Part shown: in pieces, positions 8,948 through 17,530 of the stretch
How the letters are laid out: each line of letters starts with the position of its first letter
Position numbering within the stretch: position 1 is the first letter of the stretch
Assembly: GCA_945865405.1 (NCBI GenBank)
Contig: CAMBDS010000004.1
Span: 142,709 to 206,708 of the forward strand
Source of the DNA: Caldithrix abyssi DSM 13497
Lineage (GTDB): Bacteria; Electryoneota; AABM5-125-24; Hatepunaeales; Hatepunaeaceae
DNA length: 64,000 bases
Direction of reading: 5' to 3'
Notes under the pieces: model-generated
Told to the model about the DNA's origin: nothing
Databases searched by the model: none
What the model saw: the letters and a program-made list of their open reading frames with translations, nothing else
Translations under genes and position numbers: made by a program

Positions 8948-9805
8948 GTGCGGCTCGGTGTAATAGCAAATACCGGTAAGCCGATGATTGTCGAGGTTCT
9001 CAAATCATTTTTGAAGTGGCTCGATCAACAATCGATCAAGTATCTCGTCGATACCGATCTTCTCGATTTCCTGAATGACTCTCGCCTTCCTCATTTACCC
9101 GCCAACAAACTCGGATTTGACGTCGATTTCGTTCTCTCGTTCGGCGGAGACGGCACATTTCTACAAACAGCTCGATCAATCTCTCCCAGTCAAACACCAA
9201 TTATCGGTGTCAGTCTTGGTGGCTTTGGTTATCTTGCCGAGGTCAGTCCCGACAAGTTACGAGATAGAATTCTCGATCTGCAACAGGGCAAATTTCATCT
9301 TCAAGAACGAATGATGCTGAGCGCAAAAGTCGAGGGAGAAGAAACCGACTACATCGCTCTCAACGATATCGTGATCGATAAGGGCGGCTTCGCACGGACG
9401 ATCAAGATCGAGACCTTTGTCGATGGTGAATTTATTAATCTCTTCAACTCCGACGGTTTGATACTTTCAACTCCAACTGGTTCGACAGGCTACTCGCTCT
9501 CTGCTGGTGGCCCGATTCTTGAGCCGAATTGTGGTAGCATCGTCATCGTTCCAATCTGCCCGCACACACTTGCCAACCGTCCGCTTGTCGTCTCGCACAA
9601 TCGTCAAATCAACGTTATCACCACAAGCGAGTTCGGAACATTTATGCTGGCTGTCGACGGCCAACAGGTATTGGAGTTGCAAAGTGGCCAAAAAGTTGGG
9701 ATAAGCAAAGCGCCATTTGTAACCAAAATTGTTTGTTTTGAGGTATCTTCCTTTTACAACGCTCTGAGAACCAAGCTTCGCTGGCGCAACCAGATGGATA
9801 TGTAG
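8948..9805 (+). CDS. nadK: NAD kinase
   Basis: 285 residues. It phosphorylates NAD to NADP using ATP or polyphosphate. The catalytic GGDGT motif lies at residues 66-70, and the second signature STPTGSTGYSLSAGGPI with the NAD-binding residues is intact. ALNDIVIDKG takes the place of the usual ALNE(V/I)VI motif, an Asn-Asp for Asn-Glu change that may slightly alter adenosine contacts. It starts at GTG four bases after dxs, so the genes probably share a transcript. Confidence 0.93.
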   Translation: MRLGVIANTGKPMIVEVLKSFLKWLDQQSIKYLVDTDLLDFLNDSRLPHLPANKLGFDVDFVLSFGGDGTFLQTARSISPSQTPIIGVSLGGFGYLAEVSPDKLRDRILDLQQGKFHLQERMMLSAKVEGEETDYIALNDIVIDKGGFARTIKIETFVDGEFINLFNSDGLILSTPTGSTGYSLSAGGPILEPNCGSIVIVPICPHTLANRPLVVSHNRQINVITTSEFGTFMLAVDGQQVLELQSGQKVGISKAPFVTKIVCFEVSSFYNALRTKLRWRNQMDM

Positions 9806-9810
9806 CATTT

Positions 9811-10725
9811 ATGGGTTTATTCGATAAGTTACGCTCAGGACTCGCCCGCACAAGAGAGCTAACAGTTCAAAAAATTGCGGCGGTTTTTGGTCGTGGAAAA
9901 ATCGACGAGAGCACGCTTGAGGAGTTAGAAGAGATTCTTTTACAGGCAGATGTCGGCGTAAAGGTGACGACAGAGCTGATTGAAAAGCTCCGCGACAGAA
10001 AACAGTATTCTGACGCAAATAATGAGGTAGATCCTCAGGAAATGTTGTTGGAGTCTCTTCGACAAACACTTGTCGGGAGTGAGGTCCGCAATATTGAGAG
10101 GTTTTCCGCAAAACCGTGGGTGATCCTGATGGTCGGAGTGAATGGGTCAGGAAAAACCACTACAGCAGGAAAATTGGCGTACTACTTTTCAACGCAGGGC
10201 AAGAGGACGGTTATTGCTGCCGCCGACACCTTCCGTGCGGCTGCTGTCGAACAGTTGGAGGAATGGGCGAGGAGGTCGGGTGCTCGCTTTATTCGTCAAA
10301 ACGATGGCGCGGATCCTGCCGCAGTTGCGTTCGACGCCTATCAATCGGCAATTGCCAGAGGTGATGACGTATTGATCGTAGATACTGCGGGGCGACTTCA
10401 AGCCAAGAAAAACCTCATGGATGAGTTATCAAAGGTGAGGAAGGTACTGAACAAGTTTGACGAAACAGCTCCTCACGAGGTGTTGCTCGTTCTCGATGCC
10501 ACAACTGGACAAAATGGTTTGTCGCAAGCGAGAGGTTTTGATTCGTCGGCAGGTGTGACCGGTCTTGTCGTCACCAAATTGGATGGCACAGCCCGCGGGG
10601 GGATTATCATCCCAATTCGCAAGGAACTCGGAATACCGGTCGAATTTATTGGACTTGGCGAAAGTATTGATGATCTGCAACCATTCGAAAGCAAATCATA
10701 CCTGAATGCACTTTTTGAAATTTAG
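9811..10725 (+). CDS. ftsY: Signal recognition particle receptor FtsY
   Basis: 304 residues. The SRP receptor GTPase docks ribosome-nascent chain-SRP complexes at the membrane. An N-terminal helical domain (about 1-95) precedes the G domain with P-loop GVNGSGKTT (109-117), the insertion-box motif DTFRAAAVEQL, DTAGRLQAKKNLMDEL, and TKLDGTARGG. A GLGE..DDLQPF tail closes the family signature. The long acidic A domain of E. coli FtsY is absent, as in many bacteria; membrane contact would rely on the N-terminal amphipathic helix. The 3' end overlaps the next gene by 20 bases. Confidence 0.95.
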   Translation: MGLFDKLRSGLARTRELTVQKIAAVFGRGKIDESTLEELEEILLQADVGVKVTTELIEKLRDRKQYSDANNEVDPQEMLLESLRQTLVGSEVRNIERFSAKPWVILMVGVNGSGKTTTAGKLAYYFSTQGKRTVIAAADTFRAAAVEQLEEWARRSGARFIRQNDGADPAAVAFDAYQSAIARGDDVLIVDTAGRLQAKKNLMDELSKVRKVLNKFDETAPHEVLLVLDATTGQNGLSQARGFDSSAGVTGLVVTKLDGTARGGIIIPIRKELGIPVEFIGLGESIDDLQPFESKSYLNALFEI

Positions 10726-11986
10726 ATTCAGCATAGTCTTGCTTGCGCTGTTTTGCGCAGAGTTCGCCCTTGGTCAATCTTTTGATCAAGGGGGATCGCA
10801 GTGGTCGTCTCCTGAACAACTCGGTCAACCGAAGTTTCATGTCCAGCTAATAAAAAGACTTATAGAAGACACGACTCTCTCGAGAATGGACATCGTTGTC
10901 GAAGTTGTCAACGATTTTCTTCAGTTTGTCAGGTCAGACTCTGGAACCTTTGAGGCAACTATCGATATCAGCCTTTCATTGTCAGCAAAAGGTGGTGGTG
11001 AGGTTCAACGCCAAATCATTACCATTAAAAAGCAGACAAAAAGTTACGACGAGACCAATTCGCGGCGTGAACTTCTAACGGGGCTTTTCTTCATTGAGCA
11101 ACCGCCCGGAGACTACAAGATTTCGATTTTGATGGTTGACAAAGAATCGAACAGGCGGGAGCGGGCTGAAAAAGATATTTCTCTGGGTGGCTATCCTGGC
11201 AACGGACTGGAACTCTCTGATTTGATGATTATAAGGACGAATGAAATTGTCCCTGGTACCAGAACCCCACGCCATCCAAACTCAAGTGAAGTCGTCGGAG
11301 AAGGAATCGAAGATGTCTATCTCTATTTTGACCTAAAAAGACCCGCGATGATCGATCCGTGTCAAGCTGTAATGAGCATTTACGATACTGATGATATTAT
11401 AATTCATTCCGACAGTATGTCTGTTATTGGTGGTTCTGAATTAGCTGCGTATTCAATGAAGCTTCCTGTCAAGGGATTGAAATTTGGGAGATATAGAGTC
11501 GACTTAACATGCACGCAAGGCTCTAACAAGGCATTAAAAACCAAACACTTCGACGTAAACTCTTTTGGGTTACCCAAAACAATTCGCGATCTTGAGCTTT
11601 CAATTAAGCAGATGAAGTACGTCGCATCTGATGATGAGATCGAATCACTCCAAAAGGAATTTGCCTCGCAACGTGAACAGAAGTTTATCGATTTTTGGAA
11701 CGAAAAATTTCCTGTCGAGGCTGAGAAGATTAACGGGAAGATGATCGAGTACTACAGTCGCATTAGCTACGCCAATGAGAATTTTTCCGGTACTTTGGCA
11801 GGTTGGGAGACGGATCGAGGGCGGATATTGGTGCTGTACGGCAAACCGACGGAAGTTGAAAGGAATGTCTTTGAGCAAGATGGGACTCCGTATGAAGTTT
11901 GGTACTATAGCCACCTCGGGAAGCGATTCACTTTCCGCGATGACTACGGTTTTGGCGACTTCAGGCTGGTAACACCTGCGTGGTGA
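10706..11986 (+). CDS. GWxTD domain-containing exported protein
   Basis: 426 residues with an N-terminal signal peptide (FRFSIVLLALFCAEFALG, cleavage near residue 24). The middle looks like a beta-rich domain; residues 300-345 are charged and helical. The C-terminal domain carries the family-defining motif GWETD at 366-370, then GRILVLYGKP and PYEVWYY. GWxTD proteins are widespread in Acidobacteria, Gemmatimonadetes and FCB lineages, but their function is not established. The ATG overlaps the end of ftsY by 20 bases, and the stop overlaps the following peptidase gene by seven bases. Function unknown; the envelope location is inferred from the signal peptide. Confidence 0.85.
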   Translation: MHFLKFRFSIVLLALFCAEFALGQSFDQGGSQWSSPEQLGQPKFHVQLIKRLIEDTTLSRMDIVVEVVNDFLQFVRSDSGTFEATIDISLSLSAKGGGEVQRQIITIKKQTKSYDETNSRRELLTGLFFIEQPPGDYKISILMVDKESNRRERAEKDISLGGYPGNGLELSDLMIIRTNEIVPGTRTPRHPNSSEVVGEGIEDVYLYFDLKRPAMIDPCQAVMSIYDTDDIIIHSDSMSVIGGSELAAYSMKLPVKGLKFGRYRVDLTCTQGSNKALKTKHFDVNSFGLPKTIRDLELSIKQMKYVASDDEIESLQKEFASQREQKFIDFWNEKFPVEAEKINGKMIEYYSRISYANENFSGTLAGWETDRGRILVLYGKPTEVERNVFEQDGTPYEVWYYSHLGKRFTFRDDYGFGDFRLVTPAW

Positions 11987-12912
11987 TTCAGCGTGCAACC
12001 ACTGGTAGATTGCCTCCGCCATTAAGCTCAGGAGACCGGATTCAGATAATTTCACCTGCCGGGCCAATTCAGGTAGGGTCACTGAGTGCTGCAGTTGAAT
12101 TTTTACAGAATGCGGGTTATCAGGTAGATGTAAGTGCGCATGCTTACGATAAAGATGGATACCTTGCCGGATCCGATGAATCTCGCCTAAATGATCTGGT
12201 CGATGCGCTTTTTGATGAGGATATTCAGGCAATAATCTGTAGTCGCGGTGGATACGGTTCGCAACGTCTTCTTGATGCAATTCCTTGGGAATCCTTGAAA
12301 AACGTGACTCCAAAAACGTTTATTGGCTTTAGCGATATCGGGGTGTTACAGACAGGGCTTTGGCTTCAGGCAGGGTGGTCAAGTTTTTCGGGGCTACAAG
12401 CAGTAAATGGTTTCAACTCGATTGATGAGACGGAAGCAAAGCGGTATTTTTTAACGATATTATCTGGTCATTGGAAGGGCAGATCTGGTTGGTCCAAGAC
12501 CAAACCCATCACCCTTGCTCATGTTTCTCACGGCATATGTGAAGGTGTTTTATATCCGATATGTCTTTCAATGCTCGTCAGCATGATCGGAACTCCTTTC
12601 TTTCCAAATCTTAGTGGAGTGATTCTTTGCCTTGAAGATGTCGGTGAGGCACCTTACCGTATTGACAGGCTTTTTTGGCAACTTGCTAATTCTGGGTGCT
12701 GTGATGGATTGGCGGGATTGATTTTGGGAGAATTCCTTTCTGGTGAAGAGAGCGTTGTTGATGCTGCTCTTCAATCTGTTGCTCATCATTTTGGAAGTTT
12801 CAATGTGCCCGTCTGGCGTGGAATTCCTTATGGACATTTTGAAGATCGATTAACGCTGCCTTTTGCTGTAAACTGCCATATCGATGCAGATGGTGCATTG
12901 TATTATGATTAA
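11980..12912 (+). CDS. LD-carboxypeptidase (peptidase S66, LdcA/MccF-like)
   Basis: 310 residues. Family members remove the terminal D-Ala from murein tetrapeptides during peptidoglycan recycling (LdcA) or cleave microcin C-type compounds (MccF). The N-terminal domain has the SRGGYGSQRLL strand-turn and the nucleophile Ser118 in FIGFSDIG. The partner residues are supplied by the C-terminal domain: Glu in CLEDVGEAPYRIDR and His in GIPYGHFEDRLTLP. The Ser-Glu-His set appears intact. No export signal is seen, which fits a cytoplasmic recycling enzyme. GTG start inside the end of the GWxTD gene. Confidence 0.9.
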   Translation: MVIQRATTGRLPPPLSSGDRIQIISPAGPIQVGSLSAAVEFLQNAGYQVDVSAHAYDKDGYLAGSDESRLNDLVDALFDEDIQAIICSRGGYGSQRLLDAIPWESLKNVTPKTFIGFSDIGVLQTGLWLQAGWSSFSGLQAVNGFNSIDETEAKRYFLTILSGHWKGRSGWSKTKPITLAHVSHGICEGVLYPICLSMLVSMIGTPFFPNLSGVILCLEDVGEAPYRIDRLFWQLANSGCCDGLAGLILGEFLSGEESVVDAALQSVAHHFGSFNVPVWRGIPYGHFEDRLTLPFAVNCHIDADGALYYD

Positions 12913-13513
12913 AAAAGCGAATCTTGCAGTATTCCTATCCGGCAAAGGGAGTAATTTTGTCGCGTTACTGGATGCGATAGCTTTTGGGAAATTGGATGTT
13001 CGGGTTGCGGTGGTAATCAGCAACAATTCTGAGGCAGGGGGCTTGCGAATAGCTGCCGATAAAGGCATTCCTGCTGAAGTGATTGAGCGAACGGCCTTCA
13101 CGACTGGTGAGGAATTCGGTTCGGCAATATTAATTGCGCTTCAAACTCATGACGTCGATTTGATAGCCCTTGCTGGCTACCTGCGAAAAATACCGCCGCT
13201 CGTAACACGAGCTTTTCCGAGGCGAATTGTCAACATCCATCCGGCGTTGCTACCGAAATTTGGCGGCAAAGGGATGTATGGTCATTTTGTCCATGAGGCG
13301 GTGATTAAGGCAGGCGAAAGCGAGACAGGCGCGACAGTTCATTATGTCGATGAAATTTATGACAATGGCGATATCATCGCGCAGAGAAAAATAGCAGTTC
13401 ATCCGGGTGAGACACCGGAATCACTGGGGAGACGGGTGCTCGAAATAGAGCATCAGCTTTATCCGGAAATATTGCAACATCTTGTTAATCAGATACTTCA
13501 GAAGAAATATTGA
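12905..13513 (+). CDS. purN: Phosphoribosylglycinamide formyltransferase
   Basis: 202 residues from the ATG at 12905, where homology begins (LAVFLSGKGSNF); this start overlaps the previous gene by eight bases. The enzyme transfers a formyl group from 10-formyl-THF to GAR in purine synthesis. Catalytic residues are visible: Asn110 and His112 in NIHPALLP and the loop Asp153 in DNGDII. The phosphate-binding SGKGSN loop is at 12-17. The next gene, purH, starts directly after the stop codon, giving a purine pair. Confidence 0.94.
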   Translation: MIKKANLAVFLSGKGSNFVALLDAIAFGKLDVRVAVVISNNSEAGGLRIAADKGIPAEVIERTAFTTGEEFGSAILIALQTHDVDLIALAGYLRKIPPLVTRAFPRRIVNIHPALLPKFGGKGMYGHFVHEAVIKAGESETGATVHYVDEIYDNGDIIAQRKIAVHPGETPESLGRRVLEIEHQLYPEILQHLVNQILQKKY

Positions 13514-15073
13514 ATGGATTCCAAGAGTAACGTTCGACTTCGTCGGGCAATATTCTCCTGTTGGCGCAAAGAGCATGCAGTTGAATTGGCACGAAAATTA
13601 CATAACTTGAATGTCGTCTTACTGGCGAGTGGCGGGACGGCTGATGCTTTTGCTTCGGCCGGGTTGCCTGTTGTTCGGCTTTCAGGGCTGACGGGCTTTG
13701 ACGATCTTCTCCAGGGCAGAGTAAAGACTTTACATCCCTCGATTTACGCATCGATACTTGCCAGGGGCGGTTCAGAGGCAGATTCTGCAGACCTAAAGGG
13801 GGTTGGAGTCGAGCCGGTCGATCTGATCGTTGTCGATCTTTACCCGTTTACAGACCCGAACTCCAAGGCTCGCAAGGACCATTCTCCTGTCGAATTGATC
13901 GATATCGGGGGAGTGTCGCTAATCCGCGCCGCATCCAAGAACTTTGATCGGGTGGCGGTGCTTGCTCGTTCGGAACAATTCGAGGCTTTTAGTCAGGTAA
14001 TCGAGGCAAGCAACGGTGTTACCGACCTGAAAGTCCGCCGCGATCTTGCGGCAGCTGCCTTGCGTTGGACATCATATTACGATGGCTGTATAGCTGGGTG
14101 GCTTGATCGTGAAGATAACCAATTTCCGCAGGTACTCGGGCTTCCACTTGAGGCTAAGCTCGACCTGAGGTATGGCGAAAATCCACATCAACAAGCGCAG
14201 TTTTACATTATTGGTGGGCAGGAAATTCAAGGGATCGCTGCCGCAGAAGTACTTGGCGGCAAACAGCTCTCCTTCAACAATCTTCTCGACCTCGACATCG
14301 CATTAAGATTGCCACGCGAGTTTACGAGACCAACGGTCTCTATTTTGAAGCACACTACCCCTTGTGGCGTAGGCAACGGTGAATCACCAGCCGAGGCGTA
14401 CATTAACGCTCGCTCAACCGATCCGGTTGCCGCATTTGGCGGGATAGCCGGGTTCAATTGTACTGTTGATCTTGAAGCCGCGAAAGTTCTTCGCGAAGGC
14501 TTTATGGAGGTCGTCGCCGCACCTGATTACAGCCAAGAGGCGTTGCAAGAACTTCGCAAATCGAAGAATTTACGTATTATTAAGCTGCCCGGAGCACGAC
14601 CGGAAAAATCGGTTGATATGCGCTCTGTCTGGGGTGGATTGCTGGTGCAACAATACGACACAGGTTTTCCTGAATTCGACGAGTTGAAGGTCATGACCAA
14701 ACTTAGCCCTGATGCCGCAGTGATTGAAGCATTGAAGTTTGCCTGGGTTATCGCAAGATACGTCAAATCCAATGCAATCCTTATTGCCGAGTCGAATCGC
14801 ACAGTCGGTATCGGTGCAGGTCAAATGTCCCGTGTCGATGCTGCAAATCTTGCAATCTGGAAAGCTGGTCAGGCAGGGTTGGCATTGGAAGGCACTGTTG
14901 TCGCTTCAGACGCATTTTTCCCTTTTCGCGATGGACTCGATGTGCTGGTTGACGCAGGTATCAGGGCAGTGATTCAGCCAGGCGGTTCAGTTAGAGATGA
15001 TGAAGTTATCGCTGCTGCTGACGAACGTGGCGTCTCTATGGTCTTTACTGGAAGAAGGCATTTCAGGCACTAA
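13514..15073 (+). CDS. purH: Bifunctional AICAR formyltransferase / IMP cyclohydrolase
   Basis: 519 residues carrying out the last two purine steps. The N-terminal IMP cyclohydrolase (MGS-fold) domain shows LASGGTADAF, GRVKTLHPSIYASILARG and the VDLIVVDLYPF strand; its first strand is unusual, SCWRKEHAVELA instead of the common SVSDKTGIVEFA. The C-terminal transformylase domain has LRYGENPHQQA, the catalytic KHTTPCGVGNG motif, SNAILIA and the closing FFPFRDGLDVL...QPGGSVRDDEV...MVFTGRRHFRH. The ATG directly follows the purN stop. Confidence 0.95.
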   Translation: MDSKSNVRLRRAIFSCWRKEHAVELARKLHNLNVVLLASGGTADAFASAGLPVVRLSGLTGFDDLLQGRVKTLHPSIYASILARGGSEADSADLKGVGVEPVDLIVVDLYPFTDPNSKARKDHSPVELIDIGGVSLIRAASKNFDRVAVLARSEQFEAFSQVIEASNGVTDLKVRRDLAAAALRWTSYYDGCIAGWLDREDNQFPQVLGLPLEAKLDLRYGENPHQQAQFYIIGGQEIQGIAAAEVLGGKQLSFNNLLDLDIALRLPREFTRPTVSILKHTTPCGVGNGESPAEAYINARSTDPVAAFGGIAGFNCTVDLEAAKVLREGFMEVVAAPDYSQEALQELRKSKNLRIIKLPGARPEKSVDMRSVWGGLLVQQYDTGFPEFDELKVMTKLSPDAAVIEALKFAWVIARYVKSNAILIAESNRTVGIGAGQMSRVDAANLAIWKAGQAGLALEGTVVASDAFFPFRDGLDVLVDAGIRAVIQPGGSVRDDEVIAAADERGVSMVFTGRRHFRH

Positions 15074-15188
15074 GCCTGGATCCGTTTGCCTAATTTGATC
15101 GTATGCAAGTTTGTTGGTTCGCTATTTCAGTTCAGAGTCGGGTAATAACGCTATTTCCCGGTGATTTCACCCTTTTATTGTAAGTTCA

Positions 15189-16214
15189 ATGGCTTCCGAC
15201 TTCCTCTCACTGATTTCCAAAGACATCGCAATAGATCTCGGCACTGCCAATACGCTTGTCTATGTCAAGGGGCAAGGTATTGTCATTAACGAGCCTTCCG
15301 TTGTTGCTGTTACCCGTCGCGATCGCAAAGTCATCGCCATCGGTTGGCAAGCGCGCGAAATGATGGGAAAAACTCATGGCGACATCGAGGTTATTCGACC
15401 GATGCGGGACGGGGTCATCGATGACGACGAAGTCGCCGAGTTGATGATTCGCTCGTTCATCCGTCGCGTTCAGAATAATCGCTTGATGAGGCCAAGGATC
15501 ATCGTCTGTGTTCCATCAGGTGTCACCAAGTCTGAGAAGCGAGTTATTCGTGACTCTGCCGAATATGCTGGTGCTCGTGAAGTTTACCTGATCGCCGAGC
15601 CAATGGCTGCGGCACTTGGGGTGCAGTTGCCAGTAAAAGATCCTGTCGGATCTATGGTAGTCGATATCGGCGGCGGGACGACCGAAATAGCCATTATTTC
15701 GCTCTCCGGCATCGTGACGATGCATTCTATCCGCACTGCGGGCGACGAGATGGACGACGCCATAGCCAACTTCATTCGCAGGAACTATAATCTATTGATC
15801 GGTGAGCGGATGGCAGAATGGATCAAGAAAACCGTTGGTTCAGCCATGGCAATGCCGGAGGAAATTGTCTTAACTGCCAAGGGCCGCGACCTCGTTTCAG
15901 GTATGCCCAAAGCTGTAGAGATTAGCTCTGAAGAAATTCGTGATGCTCTTAGCGAACCGTTATCTCAAATCATTGCCGCAGTACGTGAGGCGCTTGAAAA
16001 ATGCCCACCGGAGTTGTCAGCAGATATTCGTGACCGTGGTATTATTCTGACTGGCGGCGGAGCGATGTTGAAACGCTTGGATCAGAGACTCCGCGATGAG
16101 ACCAACCTCCCCGTCAACATCGCCGATGATCCACTTACCTGCGTAGTAAGAGGTACTGGCCATGTCCTCGAAGATGTCGATTTCTATCAGGACGTTTTGT
16201 TGACGAATAATTAG
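15189..16214 (+). CDS. mreB: Rod shape-determining protein MreB
   Basis: 341 residues, typical for this bacterial actin. ATPase motifs: phosphate 1 AIDLGTANTLVYVKG, phosphate 2 VVDIGGGTTEIAI and the adenosine motif ILTGGGAMLK, with the family stretch CVPSGVTKSEKRVI. MreB filaments run under the inner membrane and organise the elongasome encoded next: mreC, mreD, mrdA and rodA. A gap of about 115 bases lies upstream, so the promoter of the whole shape operon is probably there, although I see no convincing -35/-10 pair. Confidence 0.97.
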   Translation: MASDFLSLISKDIAIDLGTANTLVYVKGQGIVINEPSVVAVTRRDRKVIAIGWQAREMMGKTHGDIEVIRPMRDGVIDDDEVAELMIRSFIRRVQNNRLMRPRIIVCVPSGVTKSEKRVIRDSAEYAGAREVYLIAEPMAAALGVQLPVKDPVGSMVVDIGGGTTEIAIISLSGIVTMHSIRTAGDEMDDAIANFIRRNYNLLIGERMAEWIKKTVGSAMAMPEEIVLTAKGRDLVSGMPKAVEISSEEIRDALSEPLSQIIAAVREALEKCPPELSADIRDRGIILTGGGAMLKRLDQRLRDETNLPVNIADDPLTCVVRGTGHVLEDVDFYQDVLLTNN

Positions 16215-16226
16215 GATTTTTCAACC

Positions 16227-17006
16227 TTGATCTCCCTCCTAAAGCGAATGTTGCCGTGGCTAATGACCACGGCGCTTTCAATTGTGTTGATTCTTTCGAC
16301 TCGAGATGGAGCCAGCGTTCCGACTCAAGGTCAGGTTACCGACCTCGTAGCGGTGGGGAGCTACCCTATTTCGGTTGGAGTGAAGGTTTTTGCTTTGTGG
16401 TCAGAGAATAGCCGATTGCGTAGGGAGTTGACTGAGCATAAAGTCGACGAGAGCCACCTCAGCGAAGTAATTAAAGAGAACGACAGACTTAGAGGCCTCC
16501 TCGAATTTCGTGTAAGATCCAACCTCGATATCACCGCCGCCGAAGTTGTCGGCTTCACCTCTAATGAAGGCGTCCGTGGCATTATTCTCAAGCGAGGCTA
16601 TACAGATGGAATAGCAACCGGTCAGGCTGTCATCACGCCCGATGGATTAGTGGGAAGAGTCTACCGAGTTCATGAAAACAGCTCTATCGTCCAACTACTC
16701 GAGGACCCCAATCTCGGTATCGCTGCTAAATTGATCAAAGGATCGGAGACCGGAATTATTCACGCGGCACCTAACGGTAGAATGAGACTTCAAGGCGTGC
16801 CGCTATCAGCTGAAGCTGCACTTGGGGATTCAGTTGTCACATCTGGCGAGGGTGGGGTATTCCCACCAGGATTGATGATCGGTAGCTGCGTTAAAGTATC
16901 ACCATCACCAGAAGGTTGGCTTCTCTATGTTGATGTCAAGCCAAGTGTCGATAAGCGTCGGTTAGAAGAAGTATTCGTAATTCGCTCGACATTCGTCAAT
17001 GAATGA
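16227..17006 (+). CDS. mreC: Rod shape-determining protein MreC
   Basis: 259 residues: one N-terminal membrane segment (about 8-25), a coiled coil (around 55-95, with SENSRLRRELTEHKVDESHL and KENDRLRGLLEFR) and the periplasmic double beta-barrel with VIRGFTSN-like sequence, VITPDGLVGRV and GDSVVTSGEGGVFPPGLMIGSC. It links MreB to PBP2 in the elongasome. TTG start 12 bases behind mreB; the end overlaps mreD by eight bases. Confidence 0.93.
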   Translation: MISLLKRMLPWLMTTALSIVLILSTRDGASVPTQGQVTDLVAVGSYPISVGVKVFALWSENSRLRRELTEHKVDESHLSEVIKENDRLRGLLEFRVRSNLDITAAEVVGFTSNEGVRGIILKRGYTDGIATGQAVITPDGLVGRVYRVHENSSIVQLLEDPNLGIAAKLIKGSETGIIHAAPNGRMRLQGVPLSAEAALGDSVVTSGEGGVFPPGLMIGSCVKVSPSPEGWLLYVDVKPSVDKRRLEEVFVIRSTFVNE

Positions 17007-17523
17007 GCTTCTACGCATACTGTTGATCGGATCCGGTATTTTGCTGATTCAGGTCGGGACAGGCCCACTCCTACAACTGTTCGATGTCAGACCAGATTTC
17101 GTGCTGATATATACTCTTTTAGTGACATTACGGCACGGTCGCAAAATCGGTTTGATTATAGGTTTTGTATTCGGGTTGATTCTCGATTTACTTTCCGTTG
17201 GGCCTATTGGAGTCAACGCTCTCGCCAACAGTACACTCGCATTTTGGATAGGAATTTGGGTTGACAATCGTGTTGGCTCTGTCGCGATGGGGTGGTGGTT
17301 GTTTCTACTTGCTGGGGCATCACTGGTGCATGGAATTTTTATCGGCTTCCTCTCACCTCAGGGAGCATCTTCCGATATATTTAGATATTTCCTGCGATTT
17401 GTCATTCCCGGGACAATCTACACTTTGATCGCTGGACTACTTTGGGCGATCGCTCCAATGGGTACGCGAAGTCGCGGCCCGTTGGTACCTGCCAACACTC
17501 GAGGCAGGCGCCAGTACAAGTGA
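16999..17523 (+). CDS. mreD: Rod shape-determining protein MreD
   Basis: 174 residues with about five membrane segments. Family landmarks: an N-terminal hydrophobic helix, VRPDFVLIYTLLVTLRHGRKIGLIIGFVFGLILDLLSVGPIGVNAL (the central GxxxGFxxGLxxD-like part) and a basic C-terminus. An inner-membrane component of the elongasome. Starts within the last eight bases of mreC; mrdA follows seven bases downstream. Confidence 0.9.
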   Translation: MNELLRILLIGSGILLIQVGTGPLLQLFDVRPDFVLIYTLLVTLRHGRKIGLIIGFVFGLILDLLSVGPIGVNALANSTLAFWIGIWVDNRVGSVAMGWWLFLLAGASLVHGIFIGFLSPQGASSDIFRYFLRFVIPGTIYTLIAGLLWAIAPMGTRSRGPLVPANTRGRRQYK

Positions 17524-17530
17524 GTAGCCA

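Noticed and set aside
11645..12313. 222-codon minus-strand open frame
   Set aside because: Antisense to the GWxTD and LD-carboxypeptidase genes, with composition unlike a protein (His/Arg-rich).
15063..15079. Small hairpin CAGGC...GCCTG around the purH stop codon
   Set aside because: Only five base pairs and no T-run follows; not convincing as a terminator.
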